Source: Roseivirga misakiensis (GTDB lineage: Bacteria > Bacteroidota > Bacteroidia > Cytophagales > Cyclobacteriaceae). From it: a stretch of 64,000 nucleotides of DNA. How positions within the stretch are numbered: the first letter of the stretch is position 1; every line of letters begins with the position of its first letter. The stretch is from the NCBI RefSeq assembly GCF_001747105.1, contig NZ_MDGQ01000005.1, positions 310,001 to 374,000 on the forward strand. The letters run 5' to 3'. The notes beneath the pieces were generated by a model. That model was not told the DNA's origin. It saw only the letters and a list, made by a program, of their open reading frames with translations, and made no database searches. The position numbers and the translations under genes were made by a program. Shown here in pieces: positions 52,607 to 61,026 of this stretch.

Positions 52607-53026
52607 ATGAATTATCCTGCAACGAGTTTCAGAGTAAAGGCTTCACTAATTGATGCTGTTTTGATTCTTTTAATTATGGTTATCTCTGCCTATTTAATTG
52701 ATTCCGTTGGAGCGGTTCCTGATTGGGTTAGGGCTATGGTTATGATAATCTTGTTTGTCATTTATGAACCTTTAACAGTTGGCATTGCCGGTGGAACGCT
52801 GGGTCATAGAATACAAGGATTGGAAGTTAGACGTGTATCAGATACGTCGCAAAGAATTGGGCTGATGATGGCGATTATTAGAGTAGTATTCAAATTTGCC
52901 CTTGGCCTGTTTTCAATTCTGACTTCATATCTAAGATCGGATAATAGATGTATTCATGATTTGGTTTGCGGTTCTGTTGTTGTTTACAGAAGTCAAGCTA
53001 ATACTATCTCACCTTCGCTTTCTTGA
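52607..53026 (+). CDS. RDD family membrane protein
   Basis: A protein of 139 residues: an N-terminal FRVKASLIDAVLILLIMVIS helix with the RDD-like Arg/Asp, a second helix (AMVMIILFVIYEPL), the block GTLGHRIQGLEVRR and a third helix ending near SDNRCIHDLVCGSVVV. RDD proteins are small, mostly three-helix membrane proteins of unknown transport function. The 3' end overlaps the convergent SDR gene by 23 bp, one of the longest tail overlaps here. Confidence 0.85.
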   Translation: MNYPATSFRVKASLIDAVLILLIMVISAYLIDSVGAVPDWVRAMVMIILFVIYEPLTVGIAGGTLGHRIQGLEVRRVSDTSQRIGLMMAIIRVVFKFALGLFSILTSYLRSDNRCIHDLVCGSVVVYRSQANTISPSLS

Positions 53027-53795
53027 TCAACCGGGCGAAGAGCCATGGTAAGTACCTTTTCACATAAGCGGCATAAGACTCCTTACCGATATAGACCTCC
53101 CTTTTTTGTTTTCTGATCGCTTTAATGATCGCTTTGGCGCATTCATCAGGTGTGAGGCCATTTGCTTGAGCATCATCCATTTGACCTAACGCTTGACCGT
53201 CGCCTTGAAAGGCATTGATAGAGACATTCGTTTTTACAAACCCTGGTGCGGCAATTGTCACTTTTATCCCAACATCCTCTAGTTCAGCTCTCATGCTATC
53301 ATAGAAACCATGGAGTGCGTGTTTACTAGCCGCATACCCAGACCGATATGGTGTTCCAAAAACACCGGTTAAACTGGTGATAATTGTAAAATGACCACTT
53401 CCACGCTTAAGCATATGCGGCAGAAGTTGTTTGGTGAGACTGACAGATCCAAAATAATTGACCTCCATTAAATCACGATCCACCTGAAGAATAGTGTCTT
53501 TGACAAGCGATCGTTGACTTCGACCACCGTTGTTGATTAAATGATCTACTTGGCCGAAAAGAGATATGGCCTCAGTTGTCTTTTCACCATGACTATCTAA
53601 ATCAGTAAGATCAAGCGGAAGGATTTTTACTTTTTCAGGAGAAGCGCAAAGTGCCCTAACTCGTTCTAGTTCAACCGTTCTTCTGGCAGAAAGTATCAGG
53701 TTTACCCCCATGACTGAGAGTTGTATGGCTAAGGCTTCACCTATTCCTGAAGAAGCGCCTGTAATCCAAATTGTATTGTCTTTTAGATCTTTCAT
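53004..53795 (-). CDS. SDR-family oxidoreductase (DHRS7-like)
   Basis: A protein of 263 residues with the classical short-chain dehydrogenase motifs: NAD(P)-binding TGASSGIGEALA at about 11-22, a modified NNAG (NNGG in HLINNGGRSQR), the catalytic serine in ITSLTG, and the YAASK motif with the catalytic Tyr-Lys. The substrate is unknown; the C-terminal basic helix (RYLPWLFARLIKKAK) may bind membranes. It is transcribed in the same direction as folA, 57 bp downstream of it. Confidence 0.9.
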   Translation of the reverse strand: MKDLKDNTIWITGASSGIGEALAIQLSVMGVNLILSARRTVELERVRALCASPEKVKILPLDLTDLDSHGEKTTEAISLFGQVDHLINNGGRSQRSLVKDTILQVDRDLMEVNYFGSVSLTKQLLPHMLKRGSGHFTIITSLTGVFGTPYRSGYAASKHALHGFYDSMRAELEDVGIKVTIAAPGFVKTNVSINAFQGDGQALGQMDDAQANGLTPDECAKAIIKAIRKQKREVYIGKESYAAYVKRYLPWLFARLIKKAKVR

Positions 53796-53852
53796 GATGG
53801 TGAGTTTCTAAAATAAGTAGATTCCGCCAAACTGATCTAAGATAAAGAACTG

Positions 53853-54356
53853 TCAGACTTTAGAGTAGGTGACGAAATCAAAAGCGTATTCGTGCTTATC
53901 ATCTGCAGAGTGATACTCCCTAGCCACTTCTTTCCATTCATTCATGCTGAATTCAGGGAAGAAGGTGTCCGCGTCCTCAATATTGGCATCGACTTCGGTA
54001 ATGAACATTTTATCAATCAGACCTTTATCGATAGATTCTTTATAAATCACTCCGCCACCGATTACAAATACTTCTTGCTGTGTTTGTTCTTGGCATATTC
54101 TGTAAGCTTCTTCTAAACTGTGAGCAACAAAGTGTCCTTCAGGTGCTTGATATTCCTTTTGTCTTGTGATAATTACGAAGGTTCTTCTCGGTAGTAAGCC
54201 AGGTAAAGATTCGAAAGTCTTTCTTCCAAGAATAACAAAATGGTCTAGCGTGACCTGCTTAAAGAATTTGAAATCATCAGGTAGACGCCATAGAAGGTCG
54301 TTATTTTTTCCAATGGCATTGTTTTTAGCTTTTGCGACTACAATCGTACTAATCAT
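53853..54356 (-). CDS. folA: Dihydrofolate reductase
   Basis: A protein of 167 residues with the DHFR motifs: IVVAKAKNNAIGKNNDLLWR with the substrate-binding W, LPDDFKFFKQVTL with the catalytic aspartate, ILGRKTFESLP, and VIGGGVIYKE for the cofactor. It reduces dihydrofolate to tetrahydrofolate with NADPH. Its start overlaps the fmt stop by 4 bp, linking folate supply with the enzyme that uses formyl-tetrahydrofolate. Length is normal. Confidence 0.96.
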   Translation of the reverse strand: MISTIVVAKAKNNAIGKNNDLLWRLPDDFKFFKQVTLDHFVILGRKTFESLPGLLPRRTFVIITRQKEYQAPEGHFVAHSLEEAYRICQEQTQQEVFVIGGGVIYKESIDKGLIDKMFITEVDANIEDADTFFPEFSMNEWKEVAREYHSADDKHEYAFDFVTYSKV

Positions 54357-55273
54357 AATGTGTTTCCAAGTAAAAAGGATTTAATATCCATACGCTTCTT
54401 TCCGTCCATTTGGAGTGATGCAATGGAAATGGGACCTGATCCTGTCATCACATTCAAATAAGATTTGTTATCCGTTTCTACAGTGCCGGGTTCTCCAATG
54501 TTTTGTTCCGAATTAACTTTTTTTGTTTCGTAAATCTTGAATTTCTTTCCATTCAAAATGCTCCATGCTGCAGGGTATGGTGATAAGCCACGCACAAAAT
54601 TATGGACTTCATCAGCCGATTTAGACCAATCAATTTCGCAGGTCTCCTTAAATATCTTTGGGGCATGCTTTATGTCCACACTTTCGTCTTGTACTTCTTG
54701 TGGATAGTCTCCTTTTTGAATTGCTTCTACTGTTCTGAGCACTAATTGAGCCCCTTTACGCATTAGTCGTTCATAAACATCGCCCACGTTATCATTCTCA
54801 TCGATCGGTTCCTTCTCTTGGAAAATGATGTTGCCCGTATCGATTTCATGCTTTAAAAAGAAAGTGGTCACCCCAGTTTCTTTTTCACCATTTATAATGG
54901 CCCAATTAATTGGTGCTGCCCCTCTATACTGAGGTAATAATGAACCGTGAAGGTTAAATGTTCCAATTTCAGGCATGTCCCATACGGCCACGGGTAGCAT
55001 TCTAAATGCCACTACGATTTGAAGGTTCGCGTTATAGCCCTTTAACTCTTCCAGAAATTCAGGGTTTTTTAGGTTTGTGGGTTGCAGAACCGGTATGTTT
55101 TGGGAAACAGCGTAATCTTTTACCGGCGTAGTGGTCAGTTTTCGGCCCCGTCCTTTAGGTCTGTCGGGAGCAGTGATAACCGCTACAACATTGAGACTAT
55201 TCTCAACTAGTATTTGCAAACTAGGTACGGCAAATTCTGGCGTACCCATGTATATGATCCGTAAATCCTGCAT
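54353..55273 (-). CDS. fmt: Methionyl-tRNA formyltransferase
   Basis: A protein of 306 residues that opens IIYMGTPEFAVPSLQIL and carries the active-site region FNLHGSLLPQYRGAAPINWA, followed by INGEKETGVTTF. A C-terminal tRNA-binding domain follows (about 210-306). It formylates initiator Met-tRNA with 10-formyl-tetrahydrofolate. Its start directly adjoins the DUF1343 gene and its stop overlaps folA, so the three form a minus-strand run. Confidence 0.96.
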   Translation of the reverse strand: MQDLRIIYMGTPEFAVPSLQILVENSLNVVAVITAPDRPKGRGRKLTTTPVKDYAVSQNIPVLQPTNLKNPEFLEELKGYNANLQIVVAFRMLPVAVWDMPEIGTFNLHGSLLPQYRGAAPINWAIINGEKETGVTTFFLKHEIDTGNIIFQEKEPIDENDNVGDVYERLMRKGAQLVLRTVEAIQKGDYPQEVQDESVDIKHAPKIFKETCEIDWSKSADEVHNFVRGLSPYPAAWSILNGKKFKIYETKKVNSEQNIGEPGTVETDNKSYLNVMTGSGPISIASLQMDGKKRMDIKSFLLGNTL

Positions 55274-56425
55274 TTATTCGAAATCGGGATATAGTAAATA
55301 CTTTTTTCTAATGACTTTGTAAGCATCCAGCTTTGGCTGCCAAGTGGCTCTAATCTGTTCTTCAGTCCAACCTTTTTCTACTTGCTCCCGAAAGGATTTG
55401 GTTCCAGTCAATTGGTTGATATATGGCCTGAAAAAAGTAGTGTCATCCTTTAAATCGGCATAGTATTTCATAAGGTATTTCAAGCTAAACTCGTGTTGGG
55501 CTATTTGATCACCAAAATATTGACCTTGGCACAACTCGCCTTCTAAAGGTGGATATTTCGAACCCGAATTTGGAGCTGGAGTAAAACTGAAAGTGCCTTG
55601 AGAGTAATCTGGATGCCCAATGACTTCAAATGGAAAATCGGTTCCTCTACCCACACTCACTACTGTCCCTTCAAATAAGCCTAGACTTGGATAGAGCGTA
55701 ATCGCATTGTTTGTTGGTAAATTTGGTGAAGGAGCTATAGGCAGGTTATAAGTCATTTTATGATCCCAACCTTTCATAGGGATTACGGTCAGGTCGCTCT
55801 TTACCGCATTTTTTAACCACCCTTCTTGGTTGATCATTTGAGCAAGTTCGCCTACAGTGAGGCCATGGACTACAGGGATAGGGTGCATGCCCACAAAACT
55901 ACTGATGTCATCATCTTTTACTGGGCCATCTACCAACATTCCATTAGGGTTTGGTCTGTCAAAAATGATTACTTGTTTATTATTTTCAGCAGAGGCTTCC
56001 ATCACATAGTGCATGGTACTGATGAAGGTGTAAAACCGAACGCCTACATCTTGAATATCAAAAATGATAACATCTAAATCTGCTAGCATTTCTGGGCTAG
56101 GTTTTTTTGACTTTCCGTAAATAGAAATTATCGGTAAGCCAGTTTTAGAATCTTTGGCATCATCAATTGTTGCACCATCAGGCGCTTCACCCCGAAAACC
56201 GTGTTCAGGTGCCATTACCTTTACTACATTCACGCCACGAGACAGTAAGGTGTCCACCAAATGAGTGTTACCTATGACAGATGTCTGGTTCACCACTAGA
56301 CCCACGCGTTTACCCTCTAAAAGGGGGAGATATTCGTCTAGTCGTGCGGCGCCCAACTCAAGTTCTTGCGCACTTGAACAGGCAAAAAGAGAAATAATGC
56401 ATAGGCTAAGCAGTACTCTAATCAT
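55274..56425 (-). CDS. DUF1343/NamZ-type lipoprotein (exo-N-acetylmuramidase-like)
   Basis: A protein of 383 residues with a lipobox ending at C16 (SLFAC). The DUF1343 body follows: RVGLVVNQTSVIG, HLVDTLLSRGVNVVKVMAPEHGFRGEA, DVIIFDIQDVGVRFYTFIS, then FEGTVVSVGRGTDFPFEVIG. NamZ, a member of the family, removes terminal N-acetylmuramic acid from peptidoglycan fragments. This one could do so in the periplasm or at the membrane face. It lies upstream of fmt with no gap. Confidence 0.9.
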   Translation of the reverse strand: MIRVLLSLCIISLFACSSAQELELGAARLDEYLPLLEGKRVGLVVNQTSVIGNTHLVDTLLSRGVNVVKVMAPEHGFRGEAPDGATIDDAKDSKTGLPIISIYGKSKKPSPEMLADLDVIIFDIQDVGVRFYTFISTMHYVMEASAENNKQVIIFDRPNPNGMLVDGPVKDDDISSFVGMHPIPVVHGLTVGELAQMINQEGWLKNAVKSDLTVIPMKGWDHKMTYNLPIAPSPNLPTNNAITLYPSLGLFEGTVVSVGRGTDFPFEVIGHPDYSQGTFSFTPAPNSGSKYPPLEGELCQGQYFGDQIAQHEFSLKYLMKYYADLKDDTTFFRPYINQLTGTKSFREQVEKGWTEEQIRATWQPKLDAYKVIRKKYLLYPDFE

Positions 56426-56472
56426 TCGCTTCGTTTATCTTTGGAGAAAGTGATTTAAAATTAACTATAATC

Positions 56473-57693
56473 TTGAACCTCCCTTACTTCATTTCCAAAA
56501 GAATAAATGCTACTGATAAAGGGAGTTTTTCTTCTATCATTCATAAAGTTGCTATAGCAAGTGTGGCTTTGGGAATAGCCATTATGGTCATCTCATTTCA
56601 AGTACTAGGTGGCTTTCAGAATAACATAAAAGACAAGATTTTTAGCTTTGCAGGCCATATTCAGATTAAAAAGTACTCCTCTACCAATGTTTATGAAGAG
56701 GATCCGATCACTATGGAACAAGAAAGGATGGCCAACCTTCTAGAAGATGATCATGTAGTGCATGTTCAAGAATTTGCGCATAAGCCAGGACTTGTCCCTC
56801 ATGATGACGAAGTGTTTTCCCTTTTATTCAAAGGCATCACAGATTCTTTTAACCGAGAGTTCTTTGACGAATATTTGATCGAAGGGGCATATCCAAATCT
56901 GGAAACGGATGAAAAAGCTTCTTATGAGATATTAATGAGTCGTCGGATGGCCAATAAAATGCGCGTTGAAATAGGCGATCGTATTGTTACACATTTTATT
57001 ATGGACCCACCTAGAACCAGGTCTTTTTATGTGACTGGCATTTTCGAAACGGGCTTAGATAATTTCGATGAGCAAACCGTCATTGGCGATATGAATGTGA
57101 TTAGGATCTTAAATGGCTGGGCGGCTGATGAGGTTGGAGGTTATGAAGTTTTCGTAAATGATGTGAACGATTTGGAAGGCGCAGAAAATGCTATTATCCC
57201 CAAAATAAGTGTCGAGCACTACACTGAACGAGCCGATGAAAAGTTTGCTCAGATATTTGACTGGTTAGGACTCTTAAGTCAAAATGTTTTCATTTTGATC
57301 ACGCTTATTCTTTTCGTTGCCTGCTTTAATATGGTTTCGGTGTTGTTTATCCTAATCATGGAAAGGACTCAAATGATTGGTTCTTTCAAAGCATTTGGAG
57401 CGACCAATAAATTGATCAGAAGGATTTTTACTTATAACGGCATCCGATTGGTAATCAAAGGGCTCATTTTGGGAAATGCTATTGCCTTTGGATTCGGCGC
57501 TATTCAGTACTTTTTTGAAGTTATTCCACTTGAACCCGCCACTTATTATATGGATCATGTACCGATCGACTGGAACTGGTTGAGTACTTTGGGTATCAAT
57601 GTATTGACCTTGGTTTTAGTTGGGCTCATTTTAGTAATTCCAACGGCAATAATCTCAAGAATTAGCCCAGTTAAGGCCATCAGATTCGACTAG
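56473..57693 (+). CDS. LolC/E-type ABC transporter permease (FtsX-like)
   Basis: A protein of 406 residues with the LolC/LolE layout: an N-terminal helix (IASVALGIAIMVISFQVL), a large periplasmic MacB_PCD domain to about 250 and three C-terminal helices with the FtsX signature (IMERTQMIGSFKAFGATNKL). The start is TTG at 56473, because the conserved N-terminus MNLPYFISKRIN begins there and no ATG lies upstream. LolCDE moves lipoproteins to the outer membrane. No LolD ATPase is adjacent. A single-permease system is usual in Bacteroidota. Confidence 0.88.
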   Translation: MNLPYFISKRINATDKGSFSSIIHKVAIASVALGIAIMVISFQVLGGFQNNIKDKIFSFAGHIQIKKYSSTNVYEEDPITMEQERMANLLEDDHVVHVQEFAHKPGLVPHDDEVFSLLFKGITDSFNREFFDEYLIEGAYPNLETDEKASYEILMSRRMANKMRVEIGDRIVTHFIMDPPRTRSFYVTGIFETGLDNFDEQTVIGDMNVIRILNGWAADEVGGYEVFVNDVNDLEGAENAIIPKISVEHYTERADEKFAQIFDWLGLLSQNVFILITLILFVACFNMVSVLFILIMERTQMIGSFKAFGATNKLIRRIFTYNGIRLVIKGLILGNAIAFGFGAIQYFFEVIPLEPATYYMDHVPIDWNWLSTLGINVLTLVLVGLILVIPTAIISRISPVKAIRFD

Positions 57694-57725
57694 ATCACAA
57701 AAAGATAATTTTAAAAACCTTACGG

Positions 57726-58490
57726 TTAACTCGCCATCACATCTGGCGTGGCATCCATTGATCTGCGGTAAGTGGTAAATAGGCTACTAAGTTTAATCTG
57801 AATTACCCCTAATACGGCCTCTTTTATGATGCCACCACTCATTTTTGATTCTCCACGTGTACGATCGGTAAATATGATAGGTACTTCCGTGATCTTGAAT
57901 CCAAATTTCCATGTCAGAAACTTCATTTCAATCTGGAAAGCATAGCCCATGAACCTTACTCCATCTAGGTGAATTGTTTCTAGAACACTTCGTCTATAGC
58001 ACTTAAAACCTGCCGTGGTGTCATTAATCGGCATACCAGTCACAAACCGAACATAGTGGCTCGCAAAATACGATAGCATGACGCGCGACATTGGCCAGTT
58101 GACCACATTTACTCCAGTCACATACCTGGAACCGATCGCCATATCATGACCATCTTCTTTACAGGCAGCATAAAGTTTATTTAAGTCAGCCGGATTATGA
58201 GAAAAGTCAGCGTCCATTTCAAAAATGAACTCATAATTTCGTTTTAGTGCCCAGCGAAACCCATGAATATAAGCGGTGCCCAACCCGAGTTTTCCTGATC
58301 TTTCTTCAATGAAAATACGATCGGGGTAAAGCTCCATTTTCTCTTTTACCAATGAAGCGGTGCCATCAGGAGAACCATCATCAACCACCAATAAATGGAA
58401 AGGAGACGGTTGATTCATGACGACTTCGATCATCTCAGAGATGTTCTCCTTTTCGTTATAAGTTGGTATGATTACTAGACAGTCGCTCAT
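57726..58490 (-). CDS. Polyprenol-phosphate mannosyltransferase (DPM1-like, GT2)
   Basis: A protein of 254 residues of glycosyltransferase family 2. Motifs are VIIPTYNEKENISEMI, the nucleotide-binding VVDDGSPDGTASLV, EMDADFSHNPADLN, and a C-terminal DRTRGESKMSGGIIKEA. Unlike larger GTs it has no C-terminal membrane helices. It probably transfers mannose from GDP-mannose to a polyprenyl phosphate, giving the donor for protein or polysaccharide mannosylation. It is convergent with the LolC/E gene. Confidence 0.92.
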   Translation of the reverse strand: MSDCLVIIPTYNEKENISEMIEVVMNQPSPFHLLVVDDGSPDGTASLVKEKMELYPDRIFIEERSGKLGLGTAYIHGFRWALKRNYEFIFEMDADFSHNPADLNKLYAACKEDGHDMAIGSRYVTGVNVVNWPMSRVMLSYFASHYVRFVTGMPINDTTAGFKCYRRSVLETIHLDGVRFMGYAFQIEMKFLTWKFGFKITEVPIIFTDRTRGESKMSGGIIKEAVLGVIQIKLSSLFTTYRRSMDATPDVMAS

Positions 58491-58572
58491 GGGGTGGTCA
58501 CAAAACTAATATAATCTCAAATACAGCACTCGGGTGGAGAAAATTAATTTACTTTAATACCTACAGAATTAA

Positions 58573-59088
58573 ATGAGCTACATGAATAAATGTGTGTTTC
58601 TGGATAGAGATGGAGTTTTAAATGAAGAATTGGGTTTCCAAGTCACCTCTTTCGATCAGTTTAAAATTAAAGATGGTGTTGCCGAAGGCTTAAAACGGTT
58701 GAAGTCAGCAGGGTTTATCTTGATTGTGATTACCAACCAAAGCGGTATAGCTAAAGGGCACTATACTGACGAATTTGTTATGAAGTGCCATAATGCCATA
58801 CAAGAAATAAGTGACAATGCTTTGGACGACATTTATTTTGCTCCAGGATATGACACGGTATCCAAAACCCTTTCTAGAAAACCTAATTCATTAATGTTTG
58901 AAAGGGCAATTGCAAAACATCATATAGATATTGCCAACTCTTGGATGATCGGCGACCGGGAAAGCGATATGATTCCAGCAAAAAAAATGAAGTTCACGAC
59001 AATTCAAGTGACTTCAGATGAAGGCTCTAGTCAAGCAGACTTTGTGGTCGATGATTTTACTAGTGCTGTAGGCGCTGTTTTGAGTTAA
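58573..59088 (+). CDS. HAD-IIIA phosphatase (GmhB/histidinol-phosphatase-like)
   Basis: A protein of 171 residues (or 168 from the ATG at 58582). Motif I is FLDRDGVLNEE with both catalytic aspartates, motif II is ITNQSGIAKG, and motifs III and IV are SRKP and MIGDRESDMIPAKK. The family makes D-glycero-D-manno-heptose 1-phosphate or related sugar phosphates. The zinc-binding cysteine cluster that normally precedes the CRKP motif is absent: the stretch reads APGYDTVSKTLSRKP. This may be a zinc-free variant. It is monocistronic. Confidence 0.85.
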   Translation: MSYMNKCVFLDRDGVLNEELGFQVTSFDQFKIKDGVAEGLKRLKSAGFILIVITNQSGIAKGHYTDEFVMKCHNAIQEISDNALDDIYFAPGYDTVSKTLSRKPNSLMFERAIAKHHIDIANSWMIGDRESDMIPAKKMKFTTIQVTSDEGSSQADFVVDDFTSAVGAVLS

Positions 59089-59167
59089 TAAAGCTAGTTT
59101 TTCATGTTCGTCCGGAAAAATCTAGTGTTCACCGATAAAATTTTACTAGGCACGACTTCTCCTACAC

Positions 59168-59191
59168 CTTTGAGACATCAAAAACTCAAAG
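59168..59191. promoter_or_regulatory. Inverted repeat upstream of the twin-lipoprotein/LytSR operon
   Basis: CTTTGAG (59168-59174), 10-nt spacer, CTCAAAG (59185-59191), perfect over 7 bp. It lies 23-46 bp before the first lipoprotein start. It could be an operator, possibly for the LytTR regulator encoded at the end of the operon, or a leader hairpin. The promoter itself is not clear. Confidence 0.4.
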
Positions 59192-59213
59192 TAGAATTAA
59201 AAAGTCAAATGTC

Positions 59214-60101
59214 ATGAAAAAGAAATTTAAAGTACTAGTAGCCATTAGCGTGCTCATGATCTGTATGAGCTCATGTGTTTATTCGCTTTTACCCATTTAT
59301 ACAGAAGAAAGTATAGTCTATTTACCGGAACTGATCGGAAAATGGGAATTGGATGGTTTTGGGAATCGAACGGTGGAATTCAAGTCAGGGAGTGTCATCG
59401 ACACTGAAGTTAGCATAGCTCGAACTGAACCGGTCGAAAGAAGCCAAGTAAAAGTCAATAGTTCAATCTCAGTTACAATTGAGGATGGCGACTATATTGT
59501 AGTGAAAGGCGATACCATCCGGGATAAAGAAAAGGTGCAAGCTTATTGGGATGCACAAATGGACTCCTTAGGTGAAGAACTGGAAGGCGACTTGCTAGAA
59601 TTTGGAGAAAATTTAGAAGAGTCATTCAGTAAAATGGGTGCAGCATTTAATAAGCTGGGCAAAGCCTTAAATAATATTGGATCTGCTAACACAATGAAGT
59701 ACTCTAGTTCTTCGAAATCATATAAAATGGTTTTGAACGATGAAGGGCAAATCTTCGAGTATGAAGCTACGCTAACACTTATTGGTGATGACTACTTCTT
59801 GGATTTGTATGCCACCGAAAGTGATCATGTAGATTTGACCATGGAGTCACGTGTATGGTTTCCAGTGCACACGTTTATGAAACTTGAAGTAGAGGCTGAT
59901 CGATTAGCCATAACAGAGTTTGACCTTCATAAAATGAATAAACTCTTTGAAAGTAACTTGGTGAGAATGCGTCATGAAAATGTGGACGGAACAATTCTAA
60001 TTACTGCCAAAACAGAGGAGCTTCGAAAGTTTTTGGAAAAGTACTCCAACGACGAATCTGTCTTTGAGAAGCCGGAATACTATCAAAAAGTAGAACTATA
60101 A
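59214..60101 (+). CDS. Lipoprotein, twin copy 1 of LytSR operon
   Basis: A protein of 295 residues with a lipobox ending at C21 (MSSC) followed by VYSLLPIYTEESIVYLPELI. The C-terminal domain at about 225-285 (FMKLEVEADRLAITEFDLHK, NLVRMRHENVDGTILITAKT) is shared with the next gene. A helical, acidic section at about 115-165 (DSLGEELEGDLLEFGENLEE) is special to this copy. No family is recognised. Probably outer- or inner-membrane anchored. The operon position before a LytS kinase makes it a candidate signal-input or target protein. Confidence 0.8.
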   Translation: MKKKFKVLVAISVLMICMSSCVYSLLPIYTEESIVYLPELIGKWELDGFGNRTVEFKSGSVIDTEVSIARTEPVERSQVKVNSSISVTIEDGDYIVVKGDTIRDKEKVQAYWDAQMDSLGEELEGDLLEFGENLEESFSKMGAAFNKLGKALNNIGSANTMKYSSSSKSYKMVLNDEGQIFEYEATLTLIGDDYFLDLYATESDHVDLTMESRVWFPVHTFMKLEVEADRLAITEFDLHKMNKLFESNLVRMRHENVDGTILITAKTEELRKFLEKYSNDESVFEKPEYYQKVEL

Positions 60102-60114
60102 AGCAAGGTTGATT

Positions 60115-61026
60115 ATGAAAAATCGTTTCAAATCACTATTTCTTTTTGTTCTATTAGCATTGGCACTGAATTCATGCGTGTATTCTCTTTTTCCCCTATA
60201 CACGGAAGATACATTAGTATACCTGCCAGAGCTTGTTGGCAAATGGCAGGCAGGACGTTTTGCAGATGAATATATCATTATCCAGGCATCAAACGAAAAT
60301 GAAGTTGCAAGTGAGCAGGAAAAACCAACCGATTCAATTGTAGGAGAAAAATGGGTAGCTCGTTTTGTTGGAGAACCTTCCATAAAAGTAGGTGAAAAAG
60401 TGGTGACAAATCGTGATTCTATTTGGATGTACTATGATCGTATTTATTCAAAAATTGACCAAGGAAATCATAACACTATACGATCACTAATGGACTCTTC
60501 TGCCAAAATGAGAGAGTTATTGCTGCTATTAGCCGATGAAGAGGAGGCATTGTCCACTATTTTAAATTCAGCAGAAATAGGACTGGATAAGTTAATTAGT
60601 GACAAGAAGCCGAAGTTTAAGGGCACTGTATCCGTCGGAGGTTCTAAATCGTACCGCATGATTTATCAGGAGGGAGATGAACGAACAGAATATACAGCAC
60701 ATTTAGTGAGAATAGGCAAAGATTATTTTCTGGATATTTTACCAGATGCGGAACAGTCAGATTATGCCTTTGGAGCAATAATGCTACCAACGCACACCTT
60801 CCTGAGGATTGATTTAGATAAAGACAATCTAAATATTCAAAGATTCGACCTTGAACGAATGGCTGAACTTTTTGAACGAAATCAAGTACGCTTAAGGCAT
60901 GAAAATGTAGACGGCACAATGGTAATTACCGCTAAGCCAAAAGAACTCCAAAGTTTTATCAAGAGATATGCCCTAAAAAAAGGTGTCTTTGAGGAAAAAG
61001 AAGTTTTTAAAAGAATAGGTCAGTGA
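60115..61026 (+). CDS. Lipoprotein, twin copy 2 of LytSR operon
   Basis: A protein of 303 residues from the ATG at 60115 (a TTG at 60109 is poorer). The lipobox ends at C21, followed by VYSLFPLYTEDTLVYLPELVGKWQ, nearly the same as copy 1. The C-terminal domain FLRIDLDKDNLNIQRFDLER and RHENVDGTMVITAKPKEL also matches. The middle differs. It starts 13 bp after copy 1, and its stop overlaps the kinase start by 4 bp. A tandem duplication followed by divergence of the middle is the simplest reading. Confidence 0.8.
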   Translation: MKNRFKSLFLFVLLALALNSCVYSLFPLYTEDTLVYLPELVGKWQAGRFADEYIIIQASNENEVASEQEKPTDSIVGEKWVARFVGEPSIKVGEKVVTNRDSIWMYYDRIYSKIDQGNHNTIRSLMDSSAKMRELLLLLADEEEALSTILNSAEIGLDKLISDKKPKFKGTVSVGGSKSYRMIYQEGDERTEYTAHLVRIGKDYFLDILPDAEQSDYAFGAIMLPTHTFLRIDLDKDNLNIQRFDLERMAELFERNQVRLRHENVDGTMVITAKPKELQSFIKRYALKKGVFEEKEVFKRIGQ

